DNA from: Bacteroidota bacterium
GTDB lineage: Bacteria; Bacteroidota; Bacteroidia; Chitinophagales; Chitinophagaceae
Assembly: GCA_018267585.1 (NCBI GenBank)
Contig: JAFDYE010000333.1
Span: 18,412-82,411, forward strand
Direction: 5' to 3'
DNA: 64,000 bases
Below, in pieces: positions 21,270 to 30,846 of this stretch (positions are counted from its first letter, which is position 1; the number at the start of each line of letters is the position of its first letter). Under the pieces are notes generated by a model. That model ran no database searches. It was not told where the DNA came from and worked only from the letters and a program-made list of their open reading frames with translations. The translations under genes and the position numbers were made by a program.

Positions 21270-22007
21270 ATGTCGGTGAGCAAAATAGCATCGTATATAG
21301 ATCATACGTTATTAAAACCAACGGCTACACATATTGATATAAACAAAATATGTAATGAGGCCCTGGTGTACGGTTTTGCGGCCGTCTGTGTGCCCCCGCC
21401 CCTGGTCAGAACTGCCAGCTCGCTGGTTCAGCCGGGTACAGGAGAGGACGAAGGGCCCACGACCGGACCTGCTGCACCCGTCACCGCTGCCGCCATAGCT
21501 CAGCCCGCCATAAAGGTGGCTACTGTCATCGGGTTTCCCTTTGGATACTCGGCCACAGCAGCCAAACTGGCGGAAATAGAACAGGCCATCGCCGATGGCG
21601 CCGACGAGCTTGACATCGTCATCAACCTCGTCGCCCTGCGGGAAGGGTTCTGGGACCAGCTGGAAGACGAGATGCACATGCTCACCCTGCGCGCCCACAC
21701 CTCCGGCAAGCTGGTAAAAGTGATCATCGAAAGCGGTATACTCACCGACGAGGAGATCATACGATGCTGCAACGTCTATAGCCATGTCGGAGTGGATTTC
21801 CTGAAAACCTCGACAGGCTATGCAGAAAAAGGTGCATCGCTCGCCGCGGTACAGCTGATGAGACATCACCTGCCGGAAAAAATTAAGATCAAGGCGTCCG
21901 GTGGTATAAGGGACTATGCCTTTGCGGCTGCCCTCGTCGAAGCAGGCGCCGACAGACTCGGATGCAGCGCCAGCGTGGAGATTGTAAGAGGTAGCCGAAC
22001 CTTGTGA
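21270..22007 (+). CDS. deoC: Deoxyribose-phosphate aldolase
   Basis: It cleaves 2-deoxyribose 5-phosphate into glyceraldehyde 3-phosphate and acetaldehyde in deoxynucleoside catabolism. The TIM barrel signatures are DHTLLKP (11-17), VATVIGFPFG (83-92) and ADELDIVINL with Asp115. The Schiff-base Lys179 is in FLKTSTGY, and Lys208 in KASGGIRD. At 245 residues it is slightly longer than the family because of an insertion of about 25 residues rich in Gly, Pro, Ala and Thr (about 54-79) between the first two barrel strands. It is transcribed divergently from the amidohydrolase operon and followed by a repeat-rich gap, so it appears monocistronic. Confidence 0.96.
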   Translation: MSVSKIASYIDHTLLKPTATHIDINKICNEALVYGFAAVCVPPPLVRTASSLVQPGTGEDEGPTTGPAAPVTAAAIAQPAIKVATVIGFPFGYSATAAKLAEIEQAIADGADELDIVINLVALREGFWDQLEDEMHMLTLRAHTSGKLVKVIIESGILTDEEIIRCCNVYSHVGVDFLKTSTGYAEKGASLAAVQLMRHHLPEKIKIKASGGIRDYAFAAALVEAGADRLGCSASVEIVRGSRTL

Positions 22008-22057
22008 AGACTACGAACGAGGAGGAGGGTACCCGAGCCTCTGGCAAAGGGTACGAT

Positions 22058-22231
22058 CGAGGTTCCCGGGGTACGAAGGGAACGACCGAGCTTCCCGGGG
22101 AATCGAAGGGAACGGCCGAGGAGGAGCTAGGGACGACAGTCCGACGAAGGACTCGTGGCAAAGCAGCTGTGACGAAGGACTCGTGACGAAGCAGTTGCGA
22201 CGAAGATCGAAGCAGCTCCGACGAAGTTCTG
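22058..22231. repeat. Degenerate 28-30-bp direct repeats after deoC
   Basis: Two adjacent unit types are seen. CGAG(G/C)TTCCCGGGG followed by a CGAAGGGAACG core occurs at 22058-22086 and 22087-22116. GACGAAGGACTCGTG followed by AAGCAG occurs at 22142-22169 and 22170-22197, with shorter CGACGAAG copies to about 22231. The 344-bp gap between deoC and the SPOR gene contains this array and no convincing gene; an open frame across its first half overlaps deoC and has no family features. Confidence 0.75.
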
Positions 22232-22351
22232 TCCGGGGCCCGATAATCCGGACGCGGGACCCGGTCACGCCGGTCGATCGCGCCCCGGCGGCTACTAAAA
22301 TACCCAACCGGGATTTGGCCGGACATTTGCAGGAATCTGAAAAAAATTACT

Positions 22352-22783
22352 ATGTATAAGCTTCTCTTAATCGTCATTTTGTTCATATCCCGGGACGCCC
22401 TCGCCCAGACCGATTCGACGGCCCCGGCCACAGTGACGGTAGTTAAAGACCCCCGCGTAGACAAGCTCATCCTCAAACAGATAGAGATCAATGAAGAGAC
22501 GACAAAGGAAACCCGCAAAAATATGCCCGGATTCCGGATACAAGTCATAAATACCACCGACCGTAATAAGGTCTTCGCCGCAAAAGCAAAGGTCTACCAG
22601 GAATTCCCCGACCTGAAACCCTACCTGCTCTACCAGGCACCCAACTATAAGCTGAAAGTAGGGAACTTCAAGACCCAGGAAGAGGCAGAAGAGATGCAAA
22701 AACAGCTGGAACGGCTTTTCCCCGCCGGCACATATATCATCCGCGACATCATCGAAGTAAAGATCGCCGACGACGCCCGCTAA
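22352..22783 (+). CDS. Exported SPOR-domain protein
   Basis: This is a 143-residue protein with a signal peptide (LLIVILFISRDALAQ), a short linker predicted helical (DKLILKQIEINEETTKETR), and one SPOR domain (about 65-140). The SPOR pattern is GFRIQVINT, a middle helix, LLYQAPNYKLKVGNF and AEEMQKQLERLFP. SPOR domains bind septal peptidoglycan stripped of stem peptides, so the protein probably acts in the periplasm at division sites. It lies 28 bp upstream of the M20 peptidase gene and probably shares its transcript, though the functions look unrelated. Confidence 0.85.
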   Translation: MYKLLLIVILFISRDALAQTDSTAPATVTVVKDPRVDKLILKQIEINEETTKETRKNMPGFRIQVINTTDRNKVFAAKAKVYQEFPDLKPYLLYQAPNYKLKVGNFKTQEEAEEMQKQLERLFPAGTYIIRDIIEVKIADDAR

Positions 22784-22811
22784 GAACCAATAATCATTTG
22801 ACTCCATATCC

Positions 22812-23999
22812 ATGTTAAAAGAAAAGATCCAGCAGCTCGCTAAACAATACGCCCCGGACCTTATTTCGATAAGGCATCACCTCCATGCGCATCCGGAACT
22901 GTCTTACCAGGAGTTTCAGACGTCACGGTTCGTACAAGATCGGCTTTCAGAACTCGATATTCCCTTCCAGGTGATGGCAGGCACGGGAGTAGTGGGCCTG
23001 CTCCAGGGAAAAAACCCCGGCAAAAGGGTGGTTGCCCTGCGGGCCGATATGGACGCCCTGCCGATAAAAGAGGAGAACGACATCCCTTACAGGTCGACCA
23101 ACGAAGGAGTGATGCACGCCTGCGGACACGACGTACATACTACCGTTCTGCTGGGCGCCTCCCGCATCCTGAACCAGCTGAAGGACGAGTGGGAAGGAAC
23201 AGTAAAGCTGATCTTTCAGCCGGGAGAAGAAAAGAACCCCGGCGGCGCCAGCCTGATGATAAAAGAGGGCGTACTGAAGAACCCCGAACCACAAGCCATC
23301 TTTGGACTCCACGTCCATCCCGGACTGGAGACCGGTAAGCTAAGCTTCCGCGGCGGTATGGTCATGGCCAGCGCCGACGAGCTCTATATTACGATAAAGG
23401 GAAAAGGCGGACACGCTGCCGCCCCCCACCTGACAGTGGATACCATACTTGTGGCTTCCCACCTTGTGGTAGCCCTGCAGCAGATCATCAGCCGCAACCG
23501 CAACCCGCTGTCGCCATCCGTCCTTTCGATCACTTCCGTACAAGGCGGACACACGACCAACGTTATCCCCAGCGAAGTCCGGCTGATGGGCACATTCCGG
23601 GCTATGGACGAAGAATGGCGGTTCCGCGCGCATGAGCTGATCCGCAAACAGGCAACAGAGCTTGTCCACAGCATGGGGGCAGAGATCGACCTGCACATCG
23701 ACATCGGCTATCCCATGGTCTACAACAATGAAGCGCTCGACAAGGTCGCCCGGGCAGAGGCCCGTGAGTTCATCGGCCGCGATAAAGTGCTCGAGACCGA
23801 AATTCGCATGGGGGCCGAAGACTTTGGATACTATACCCGTCAGATACCCGGTTGCTTCTACAGGCTCGGGGTGATGAACGAAGCTAAAGGCATCACATCA
23901 GGCGTCCACACACCAACCTTCAACATCGACGAGTCCGCGATTGAGATAGGCGCCGGAATGATGGCCTGGCTGGGCGCACACGCGAACTTCGGACAATAG
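22812..23999 (+). CDS. M20-family metal-dependent amidohydrolase/peptidase
   Basis: The 395 residues match the N-acyl-amino-acid amidohydrolase (hippurate hydrolase, M20D) group. The motifs are HAHPELSYQEF, RADMDALPI, the metal site HACGHDVHTT, the catalytic Glu pair in QPGEEKNPGGA, and GLHVHP. A lid (dimerisation) domain occupies about 185-295. There is no signal peptide, so it is cytoplasmic. Members hydrolyse N-acylated amino acids or aminoacylated peptidoglycan fragments; the exact substrate cannot be read from sequence. It follows the SPOR gene by 28 bp. Confidence 0.95.
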   Translation: MLKEKIQQLAKQYAPDLISIRHHLHAHPELSYQEFQTSRFVQDRLSELDIPFQVMAGTGVVGLLQGKNPGKRVVALRADMDALPIKEENDIPYRSTNEGVMHACGHDVHTTVLLGASRILNQLKDEWEGTVKLIFQPGEEKNPGGASLMIKEGVLKNPEPQAIFGLHVHPGLETGKLSFRGGMVMASADELYITIKGKGGHAAAPHLTVDTILVASHLVVALQQIISRNRNPLSPSVLSITSVQGGHTTNVIPSEVRLMGTFRAMDEEWRFRAHELIRKQATELVHSMGAEIDLHIDIGYPMVYNNEALDKVARAEAREFIGRDKVLETEIRMGAEDFGYYTRQIPGCFYRLGVMNEAKGITSGVHTPTFNIDESAIEIGAGMMAWLGAHANFGQ

Positions 24000-24287
24000 T
24001 GAGTCCCCTGAGCGGATGGTCGTCCCCCGGAACACCAGCTAGTCATTCTCGCTGAAACAGGAGTTTCCTCTTCCGGAAGAAAAAATGGTCCGACCTTTCA
24101 ACATGCTAAAAAACGGTCGGGGCAGGCTAAAATCGGTCAAAACAGGGTTTGATAGCATTTTCGTATTTTGCAGCGGTTTAGGACCCGTGGTCCCGGTGAA
24201 CAGCTATGGTCCCGGCGGACACCCACGGTCCCTGTGGACCGGCAAAGACGGCAATCAGCCGCGACGCCGGAACGATAAATTTCCCGT

Positions 24288-26615
24288 ATGCAAAAAAAAC
24301 AGCTCCGAAAAGAGCAGGCGCTTGAATATCATTCGAAAGGGCGACCCGGCAAGATCGAGGTCGTACCCACGAAAGAGGCGAAGACTCAACGAGACCTTTC
24401 CCTGGCTTACTCCCCCGGCGTAGCCGAACCCTGCAAAGAGATCAATAAGAACGTAGAGGAGGTATATAAATATACTGCAAAAGGCAACCTGGTCGCGGTG
24501 ATCAGCAATGGTACCGCCGTGCTCGGCCTGGGCGATATCGGCCCGGAAGCATCCAAGCCGGTAATGGAAGGGAAAGGCGTGCTTTTCAAGATCTTCGCAG
24601 ATATCGACGTCTTCGACATCGAGATCAACGAAAAAGACCCCGAAAAATTCGTCCAGATCGTCAAAGCCCTCGAACCCACTTTTGGAGGGATCAACCTGGA
24701 AGACATCAAGGCTCCGGAATGTTTCTATATCGAACGGGAGCTGCGCGACCAGCTGAAGATCCCCGTCATGCATGACGACCAGCACGGCACGGCCATCATC
24801 AGCAGCGCCGCCCTGCTCAATGCCCTCGAGCTGCAAAAAAAGAAGATCGATAAAGTACGCTTCGTGATCAATGGCGCAGGCGCTGCAGCTATGGCCTGCG
24901 TCAAGCTCTATGCCGCACTCGGCGCCAAACCTGAGAATTTCATCCTGTTCGACAAGGACGGCGTCCTCCACGAAGGCAGGACCGACCTGGACGAAGAGAA
25001 AAAGAGATTTGCGGTAAAAAAGAACGACTGGACCCTTGCTACGGCATTAAAAGACGCCGACGTTTTTGTCGGCCTTAGCGTGGGAAATGTTGTTACCCAG
25101 GATATGGTCAGGTCCATGGCCCGCAAGCCGATCGTCTTCGCCATGGCCAACCCCGACCCGGAGATCAGCTACGAACAGGCAACGGCCGCCCGGGAAGACA
25201 TCATTATGGCTACCGGACGCAGCGACTATCCCAACCAGGTGAATAACGTGCTGGGATTCCCCTTCATCTTCAGGGGCGCCCTCGACGTAAGGGCCAGACA
25301 GATCAACGAGGCTATGAAGCTGGCCGCGGTCAAGTCCCTGGCGGAACTCGCCAAGACACCCGTACCGGACATCGTCAACATGGCCTACAACGAGAAGAAT
25401 ATGGTCTTCGGGCCTACCTATATCATTCCCAAACCACTGGACCCCAGACTCATATCAACGATCAGCCCCGCTGTGGCAAAGGCCGCCATGGAAAGTGGCG
25501 TCGCCGGCCGGCAGATCGACAACTGGGAAGCCTATTCCATCGAGCTGAACCGAAGACTGGGACTGGACAACCAGCTGATGCGCGTCCTGAGCACCAAGGC
25601 CCGCCTGAATCCCAAAAGGGTGGTCTTCGCAGAAGCCGACAATCTTAAGATATTAAAGGTTGCACAGCTGCTGTATGACGAAGGCGTAGCCTATCCCATG
25701 CTGCTGGGCGACGAACGAAAGATCCGCCACATCGCCGCAGCCAACCAGATCGACCTCGACGGGATGCCGGTGATAAACCCCTACAACGACGAATATGAAG
25801 AGCAACGCAAAAAATTCGGAGAGTTGTTCTTCCAGAAACGCCAGCGCAGGGGATTCAACAAATATGAGGCCCATAAGATCATGCGGGACCGCAACTACTT
25901 CGGCTGTATGATGGTAGAGACCGGCCTCGCCGACGCCATGATCTCGGGACTGACAAAGAACTATCCCGATACCATCCGGCCAGCCCTTCAGGCCATTGGC
26001 ACGGAAGACGGTGTAAAAAAGATCGCGGGCATGTACCTCCTGCTGACTAAAAGAGGTCCGCTTTTCCTGGCGGACACAACCGTCAACTTCAACCCCACGG
26101 CCGAAGAACTGGCGGATATCACGCTGCTGGTCGCCCGGGAGGTGCAGCACTTCAATCTCACCCCAAGGGTGGCCATGCTCAGCTATTCCAACTTCGGGAC
26201 GAGCAATTCTCCCGAAGCAAGACTGGTGGCAGAGGCAAGGGAGATCGTGAAACAAAGAGAGCCCGGGCTGGTCGTAGACGGTGAGATGCAGGCCAGCGTA
26301 GCCCTGAACAATGAGCTGATCCGCGAGAACTACCCTTTCAGCGAGCTCGTGGATCAGGAAGTGAACACCCTCGTATTCCCAAATCTCGCAGCAGGTAATA
26401 TCGCCTACAATCTCCTGAAAGAAGTAGGTGGGGCCGACGCCATCGGCCCGATACTGCTGGGCCTGAAAAAACCAGTACACGTTTTACAGCTAGGCAGCAC
26501 CGTGCGGAACATTTATAACGTAGCTTTGGTGGCCATAGTCGATGCACAGATCAAATGCAAGACCTCCGATGAGGAGTCAAGAAAGGCGCCCTGGTGGAAA
26601 AGGGTAAAACATTAA
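24288..26615 (+). CDS. maeB: NADP-dependent malic enzyme with phosphotransacetylase-like tail
   Basis: The 775-residue MaeB-type enzyme decarboxylates malate to pyruvate with NADPH formation in the cytoplasm. The malic enzyme half (about 1-430) shows [11 protein letters not shown], the catalytic/metal region [10 protein letters not shown] and [10 protein letters not shown], and the dinucleotide-binding segment [11 protein letters not shown]. The C-terminal half (about 440-765) is a phosphate acetyl/butyryltransferase domain, which in MaeB enzymes is regulatory, responding to acetyl-CoA, not catalytic. The 288-bp gap before it carries short repeated G/C-rich words (TGGTCCCGG, GGTCC) and a TATTTTG box at 24164-24170 that could be a -7 element. 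It is followed at 30 bp by mlaE. Confidence 0.97.
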   Translation: MQKKQLRKEQALEYHSKGRPGKIEVVPTKEAKTQRDLSLAYSPGVAEPCKEINKNVEEVYKYTAKGNLVAVISNGTAVLGLGDIGPEASKPVMEGKGVLFKIFADIDVFDIEINEKDPEKFVQIVKALEPTFGGINLEDIKAPECFYIERELRDQLKIPVMHDDQHGTAIISSAALLNALELQKKKIDKVRFVINGAGAAAMACVKLYAALGAKPENFILFDKDGVLHEGRTDLDEEKKRFAVKKNDWTLATALKDADVFVGLSVGNVVTQDMVRSMARKPIVFAMANPDPEISYEQATAAREDIIMATGRSDYPNQVNNVLGFPFIFRGALDVRARQINEAMKLAAVKSLAELAKTPVPDIVNMAYNEKNMVFGPTYIIPKPLDPRLISTISPAVAKAAMESGVAGRQIDNWEAYSIELNRRLGLDNQLMRVLSTKARLNPKRVVFAEADNLKILKVAQLLYDEGVAYPMLLGDERKIRHIAAANQIDLDGMPVINPYNDEYEEQRKKFGELFFQKRQRRGFNKYEAHKIMRDRNYFGCMMVETGLADAMISGLTKNYPDTIRPALQAIGTEDGVKKIAGMYLLLTKRGPLFLADTTVNFNPTAEELADITLLVAREVQHFNLTPRVAMLSYSNFGTSNSPEARLVAEAREIVKQREPGLVVDGEMQASVALNNELIRENYPFSELVDQEVNTLVFPNLAAGNIAYNLLKEVGGADAIGPILLGLKKPVHVLQLGSTVRNIYNVALVAIVDAQIKCKTSDEESRKAPWWKRVKH

Positions 26616-26645
26616 CCAACCGGAAAGCCGGCACAATATTTAAAA

Positions 26646-27383
26646 ATGAATTTTTTCTCGGAGTTCGGGCTATATCTGATCACGCTAAAGGGAATGTTCT
26701 CAAAGCCGGAAAACGGCAAAATGTACTGGAAAGAGTTCATGCACCAGTGCGCCGATATCGGCATCGGCTCGCTGGGCATCGTAGCGATTATATCCGTCTT
26801 CATGGGCGCAGTATCGACCCTGCAGACGGCCTACCAGCTGGTAAGCCCTCTCATCCCCCTCTCAACCATCGCCCAGATCGTCCGTGATACGGTCATCCTG
26901 GAATTTTCGCCTACCCTGGTCTGCATCGTTCTGGCAGGTGTCGTCGGCAGCAAGATCGCCAGCGAGCTGGGGAATATGCGGGTCAGCGAACAAATAGACG
27001 CCCTCGAGATCATGGGCATTAACACCAAGGCTTACCTGATCATGCCCAAGCTGCTGGCGGCGATCTTCGTCATCCCCATGCTGATCGTTATCTCCATGGT
27101 GCTGAGCATCTGGGGCGGCCGGGTCGCCGGCACCGCAACAGGCATCCTGTCCGCAGCAGCCTTCGACAAGGGACTACACCAGTATTTTAAACCCTACAAC
27201 GTATTCTTCGCCCTGGCGAAATCCTATACCTTCGCCTTTATTATCTCCAGCATCCCTGCCTACTATGGATACAACGTACAGGGCGGTGCACTGGAGATCG
27301 GACGCGCAAGCACCAGGGCCGTCGTCGTAAGCTGTGTATTGGTACTGTTCGCCGACTATATACTTTCGGCGATCCTCCTCTGA
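26646..27383 (+). CDS. MlaE-family ABC transporter permease
   Basis: The 245 residues form five to six membrane helices with the MlaE signature (VFMGAVSTLQTAYQL, VVGSKIASELGNMRVSEQIDALEIMG split around a helix). MlaE is the inner-membrane permease of the Mla phospholipid transport system that keeps lipid asymmetry in the outer membrane. The ATPase gene follows directly, while the substrate-binding MCE protein (MlaD) is not within the window on this strand. In many Bacteroidota MlaD lies next to the ATPase gene, so its absence here suggests it is elsewhere. Confidence 0.94.
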   Translation: MNFFSEFGLYLITLKGMFSKPENGKMYWKEFMHQCADIGIGSLGIVAIISVFMGAVSTLQTAYQLVSPLIPLSTIAQIVRDTVILEFSPTLVCIVLAGVVGSKIASELGNMRVSEQIDALEIMGINTKAYLIMPKLLAAIFVIPMLIVISMVLSIWGGRVAGTATGILSAAAFDKGLHQYFKPYNVFFALAKSYTFAFIISSIPAYYGYNVQGGALEIGRASTRAVVVSCVLVLFADYILSAILL

Positions 27384-27404
27384 CCCGTGCCCAACAAAAA
27401 AACT

Positions 27405-28214
27405 ATGATCGAGATCAAAAACATAAAAAAAGGATTTGGCCCAAAGACCGTTATCAATGACGTCAGCGCGGTTTTCCGCACGGGTAAATGCAACCTCATC
27501 ATCGGCACCAGCGGCAGCGGCAAGACCGTGATGATGAAATGCCTCGTCGGACTTTTCGAACCCGATAGCGGCGAGATCATCTATGACGGCCAGAACTTTT
27601 CAGAAATGAACGAAGAGCGACGGAAAGAGCTGCGGCAGAATATCGGCATGCTCTTCCAGGGGTCGGCCCTGTTCGACAGCCAGACCGTCGAACAGAACGT
27701 GATGTTCCCCCTGGACATGTTCACAAAGAAAACTTACCCGGAGAAGCTCCGGCGGGTCAACGAAGTGCTCGAACGCGTCAACCTGAAAGACGCCAACAAA
27801 AAATATCCCGCGGAAATATCAGGAGGGATGAAAAAAAGAGTTGGCATCGCCAGGGCGATCGTCCTCAACCCCAAATACCTCTTCTGCGACGAACCCAACT
27901 CCGGCCTCGACCCCCAGACTTCTCTGCTGATCGACAAGCTCATAAAAGAGATCACCGAAGAATACAATATCACCACGGTGGTGAATACGCACGACATGAA
28001 CAGCGTGATGGAAATAGGCGACCATATCATGTATATGTACCAGGGGGTAAAGGAATGGGAAGGCAGCAACAAGGAGATCATCTTCAGTAAGAACAAGCTG
28101 TTGAATGACTTCATCTTCGCCTCGGAGTTCCTGCAGGACGCCAAGGACATGCGGATGCTGGAAGCAAAAGGCAAGATCGACAACAACCGGAATATGGACG
28201 AGCTCCTGAAATAA
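27405..28214 (+). CDS. MlaF-family ABC transporter ATP-binding protein
   Basis: ATPase partner of the preceding permease. Visible motifs are Walker A GTSGSGKT, signature ISGGMKKRV, Walker B LFCDEPNSGLDP and the switch His in VVNTHD. The ATG at 27405 begins the usual MIEIKNI start; an in-frame GTG at 27387, 3 bp after the permease stop, would add six residues and could be the true coupled start. The 270-residue length fits the family, with a short helical extension at the C-terminus. The stop is a tandem TAATAG, directly followed by the next gene. Confidence 0.95.
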   Translation: MIEIKNIKKGFGPKTVINDVSAVFRTGKCNLIIGTSGSGKTVMMKCLVGLFEPDSGEIIYDGQNFSEMNEERRKELRQNIGMLFQGSALFDSQTVEQNVMFPLDMFTKKTYPEKLRRVNEVLERVNLKDANKKYPAEISGGMKKRVGIARAIVLNPKYLFCDEPNSGLDPQTSLLIDKLIKEITEEYNITTVVNTHDMNSVMEIGDHIMYMYQGVKEWEGSNKEIIFSKNKLLNDFIFASEFLQDAKDMRMLEAKGKIDNNRNMDELLK

Positions 28215-28216
28215 TA

Positions 28217-29200
28217 GTGGGCGATCTGTTCACGATACCAACTGACCTCTTTGCCGGAGAAGACTGCACAGTATCACCGGAGAAGATCGGTATACGGATA
28301 TACGAAAGCTCGCTTCCTTCCACCAAGTCCCGCGTAACCATAACGAACAATCTCTTCAGCTTTCTGCTGGAAGGTGAAAAGCTGGTGCACCGCCCCGGCA
28401 AACCGCTCCGGGTCTTTCCCGGGCAGTTCCTGATGATTGCCAGCAGCAACTGCCTGATGACGGAAAAGCTCTCGTCAGGCAATCGCTATCACAGCCTCCT
28501 GTTCTTCTTCAACAACGAAAAATTGAGGTCCTTCTTCACCAAATATCCCTCCCTGCACAGGCAGACCGGGAAGATCATCGGTTGTGGAGAAGAACCCATC
28601 GTCTGTTTTGAGACCGACGCCTTTATTCAGAATTATCTGCATTCCCTTCAACTGCTGCTGAAGGCCAGTACCTCTTTACAGGAAGAACTCCTGCAATTGA
28701 AATTGGAAGAGCTGCTGCTCTACCTGGCAGATAAATGCCCCGAAGCCCTCTTCTCCTTTCAGCTTTTCGACCCGCCAGGCCCCCACAACACTACCACCGT
28801 CCCCAAAGACGCAACCGACAGACAGCTGCAGGCGGCAGTCGAAAATAATCTCACCTATTCCGTCACTGTGGAAGAGCTGGCATTTTTGTGTAATATGAGC
28901 ATGTCCACGTTCAAAAGGAGGTTTGCCCGGATATACGGAACCTCGCCAAACAAATGGCTCCTCCAGCGTCGCATGCAGCAGGCCGTGCTGCTCCTGCAAC
29001 AGCAGGCTAAGCCCAGCGAGATCTACTTTCAGCTCGGATACGAGAACCACTCCAGCTTTACCCAGTCGTTCAAACAGGCATACGGCATAACACCAAGGGA
29101 GTTTCAAAAAAACCTGCGGGCCCATCCCGACACACAAGCCAACGATGAACGTCCACCGATAGTTTTTGGACGACTGGCCCTAACACAACGTCCGGCGTAG
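28217..29200 (+). CDS. AraC-family transcriptional regulator
   Basis: The 327-residue protein starts with GTG at 28217, two bases after the mlaF stop, so it is co-transcribed with the lipid transporter. The C-terminal 100 residues (about 205-305) hold two helix-turn-helix units of the AraC type (VEELAFLCNMSMSTFKRRF and YFQLGYENHSSFTQSFKQAYG). The N-terminal two thirds lack a recognised cupin signature but have the alternating pattern of a ligand-binding domain as in ExsA-type regulators. The target is unknown; position suggests control of its own operon or of the adjacent PEBP gene. Confidence 0.92.
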   Translation: MGDLFTIPTDLFAGEDCTVSPEKIGIRIYESSLPSTKSRVTITNNLFSFLLEGEKLVHRPGKPLRVFPGQFLMIASSNCLMTEKLSSGNRYHSLLFFFNNEKLRSFFTKYPSLHRQTGKIIGCGEEPIVCFETDAFIQNYLHSLQLLLKASTSLQEELLQLKLEELLLYLADKCPEALFSFQLFDPPGPHNTTTVPKDATDRQLQAAVENNLTYSVTVEELAFLCNMSMSTFKRRFARIYGTSPNKWLLQRRMQQAVLLLQQQAKPSEIYFQLGYENHSSFTQSFKQAYGITPREFQKNLRAHPDTQANDERPPIVFGRLALTQRPA

Positions 29201-29231
29201 TAATAATTTTACGCATTAAATCTTCATTAAT

Positions 29232-29780
29232 ATGCACAGACTATCTTTGGTGCTCCTCCTGGCCGCCCTGGTCAGCGCAGGCACACTCTCGGCACAGACA
29301 TTTACCCTGAAAAGCAATGATATTGGCGGACAGGCGACCAATAGACAGTGGGCCAACAGCTTTGGCGCCCATGGGGACAACATCTCTCCGGAACTGCACT
29401 GGGAGAATGCACCGGCAGGTACCCAGGCCTTTGCAGTCACCATGTACGACAAAGACGCCCCCACCGGCAGCGGATTCTGGCACTGGCTGGCATTCAATAT
29501 ACCTGCCAATGTGACCGAACTCAAGCCTGACGCGGGCAATCTCAGCAAGAACCTCGCACCGGCCGGCACGATCCAGAGCAGCAACGACGCCGGCGCGCCC
29601 GGCTACCTCGGGCCCGCACCTCCTCCGGGACCTATCCACGAATACATTATCACGGTCTATGCGCTGAAGACAAAGATCGCGCTGGACAAGAACGCCGGAC
29701 CGGCTTTGGTGGGATTTTATCTCAACGCAAACGTTATAGAAAAGGCTTCGATCGTCATGTACGCCCAGAACAAGAACTGA
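29232..29780 (+). CDS. Exported PEBP-family protein (YbhB/YbcL-like)
   Basis: A signal peptide (LSLVLLLAALVSAGTLSAQ) is followed by a phosphatidylethanolamine-binding/Raf-kinase-inhibitor-like fold of about 160 residues. Family features are SPELHWENAPAGTQAFAVT, MYDKDAPTGSGFWHW and GPAPPPGPIHEY, which line the anion-binding pocket. The bacterial role is unknown in general; binding of small phosphorylated or anionic ligands in the periplasm is plausible. It lies 31 bp after the AraC gene and may belong to that transcript. Confidence 0.93.
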   Translation: MHRLSLVLLLAALVSAGTLSAQTFTLKSNDIGGQATNRQWANSFGAHGDNISPELHWENAPAGTQAFAVTMYDKDAPTGSGFWHWLAFNIPANVTELKPDAGNLSKNLAPAGTIQSSNDAGAPGYLGPAPPPGPIHEYIITVYALKTKIALDKNAGPALVGFYLNANVIEKASIVMYAQNKN

Positions 29781-29813
29781 TCCCGTCAGCCGGCCGGAGC
29801 CCCACAAAATTGA

Positions 29814-29844
29814 TTGGAAGGGAAACCTTTTTCCCCTAACTTCG
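29814..29844 (+). promoter_or_regulatory. Candidate promoter of sucD
   Basis: TTG (29814-29816) and TAACTTCG (29837-29844) are spaced by 20 bp. The second is one mismatch from TAnnTTTG. The leader to the ATG at 29865 would be about 15 nt. Confidence 0.35.
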
Positions 29845-29864
29845 TCCCCCGAAAACCGACTCTC

Positions 29865-30737
29865 ATGTCAATCTTAGTTAACAAGAACTCCAGAATCATC
29901 GTACAAGGCTTTACAGGAACAGAAGGGACTTTCCATGCTACGCAAATGATCGACTATGGCACCCAGGTAGTGGGTGGAGTTACTCCGGGAAAGGGTGGCT
30001 CTACGCATCTCGAGCGCCCCGTATTCAATACAGTTGCCGACGCAGTCAAACAGACCCAGGCCAACGTATCCATCATCTTCGTTCCGCCGGCCTTCGCCGC
30101 CGACGCGATAATGGAAGCCGCTGAGGCCGGCATCGGATTGGTCATCTGTATCACGGAAGGCATTCCCGTGCAGGACATGGTAAAGGCAAAGAACTACCTG
30201 CTGGGTCGGAATACAAGGCTGATCGGCCCCAACTGCCCCGGTGTGATCACCGCCGGAGAATGCAAGGTCGGCATCATGCCCGGATTCGTGTTCAAGCCTG
30301 GAAAGATCGGCATCGTTTCCAAGTCCGGTACCCTGACCTACGAAGCCGCTGACCAGGTCGCCAAGGCCGGTCTGGGAATTTCGACTGCCGTAGGCATCGG
30401 AGGCGACCCCATCATCGGTACACCGACAAAAGAGGCGGTCGAACTGCTGATGAACGACCCCGGAACCGAAGGCATCGTGATGATCGGAGAGATCGGTGGC
30501 AGCATGGAGGCCGAAGCCGCCCGCTGGATAAAGGAGAACAACCGTAAGCCCGTTGTCGGCTTTATCGCAGGCCAGACCGCTCCTCCCGGAAGAAGGATGG
30601 GCCATGCCGGTGCGATCATCGGAGGCGCCGACGATACAGCGGCAGCCAAGATGAAGATCATGGCAGAATGCGGCATCACCGTCGTACAGACGCCCGCAGA
30701 GATCGGTTCGACGATGGCAAAAGTCCTGAAGAAATAA
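29865..30737 (+). CDS. sucD: Succinyl-CoA ligase alpha subunit
   Basis: The alpha subunit of succinyl-CoA synthetase makes ATP or GTP from succinyl-CoA in the TCA cycle. The start at 29865 (MSILVNKN) matches the family; an upstream in-frame codon at 29814 lies inside the proposed promoter. The CoA-binding fold ([25 protein letters not shown]) is N-terminal, and NCPGVI and [13 protein letters not shown] lie in the middle. The phosphorylated active-site His is in [12 protein letters not shown]. At 290 residues it is full length. The beta subunit gene sucC is not adjacent, which is common in Bacteroidota. A terminator follows. Confidence 0.97.
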   Translation: MSILVNKNSRIIVQGFTGTEGTFHATQMIDYGTQVVGGVTPGKGGSTHLERPVFNTVADAVKQTQANVSIIFVPPAFAADAIMEAAEAGIGLVICITEGIPVQDMVKAKNYLLGRNTRLIGPNCPGVITAGECKVGIMPGFVFKPGKIGIVSKSGTLTYEAADQVAKAGLGISTAVGIGGDPIIGTPTKEAVELLMNDPGTEGIVMIGEIGGSMEAEAARWIKENNRKPVVGFIAGQTAPPGRRMGHAGAIIGGADDTAAAKMKIMAECGITVVQTPAEIGSTMAKVLKK

Positions 30738-30776
30738 GCGCCGCTACGCGCATAAGCAACACAATATTCATAAAGC

Positions 30777-30811
30777 AAAGCCGGCCCCACTTAAGGGACC
30801 GGCTTTCTATT
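30777..30811 (+). terminator. Terminator of sucD
   Basis: AAAGCCGG (30777-30784) pairs with CCGGCTTT (30799-30806), extended inward by CCC/GGG across one mismatch. On the minus strand the flanks give AAAGCCGG...CCGGCTTTGCTTT, so it may also serve the converging small gene. Confidence 0.7.
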
Positions 30812-30846
30812 GATGGCCTTATGTATAGAGACTAACGGTTAGTAAC

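Noticed and set aside
22004-22186. 60-codon frame overlapping the end of deoC
   Set aside because: It is made of the Gly/Glu/Thr/Arg-rich translation of the GA-rich repeats and has no family features.
26646-29780. Complete Mla operon
   Set aside because: Only the permease and ATPase are present; no MCE-domain (MlaD) protein follows, and the next genes are an AraC regulator and a PEBP protein.
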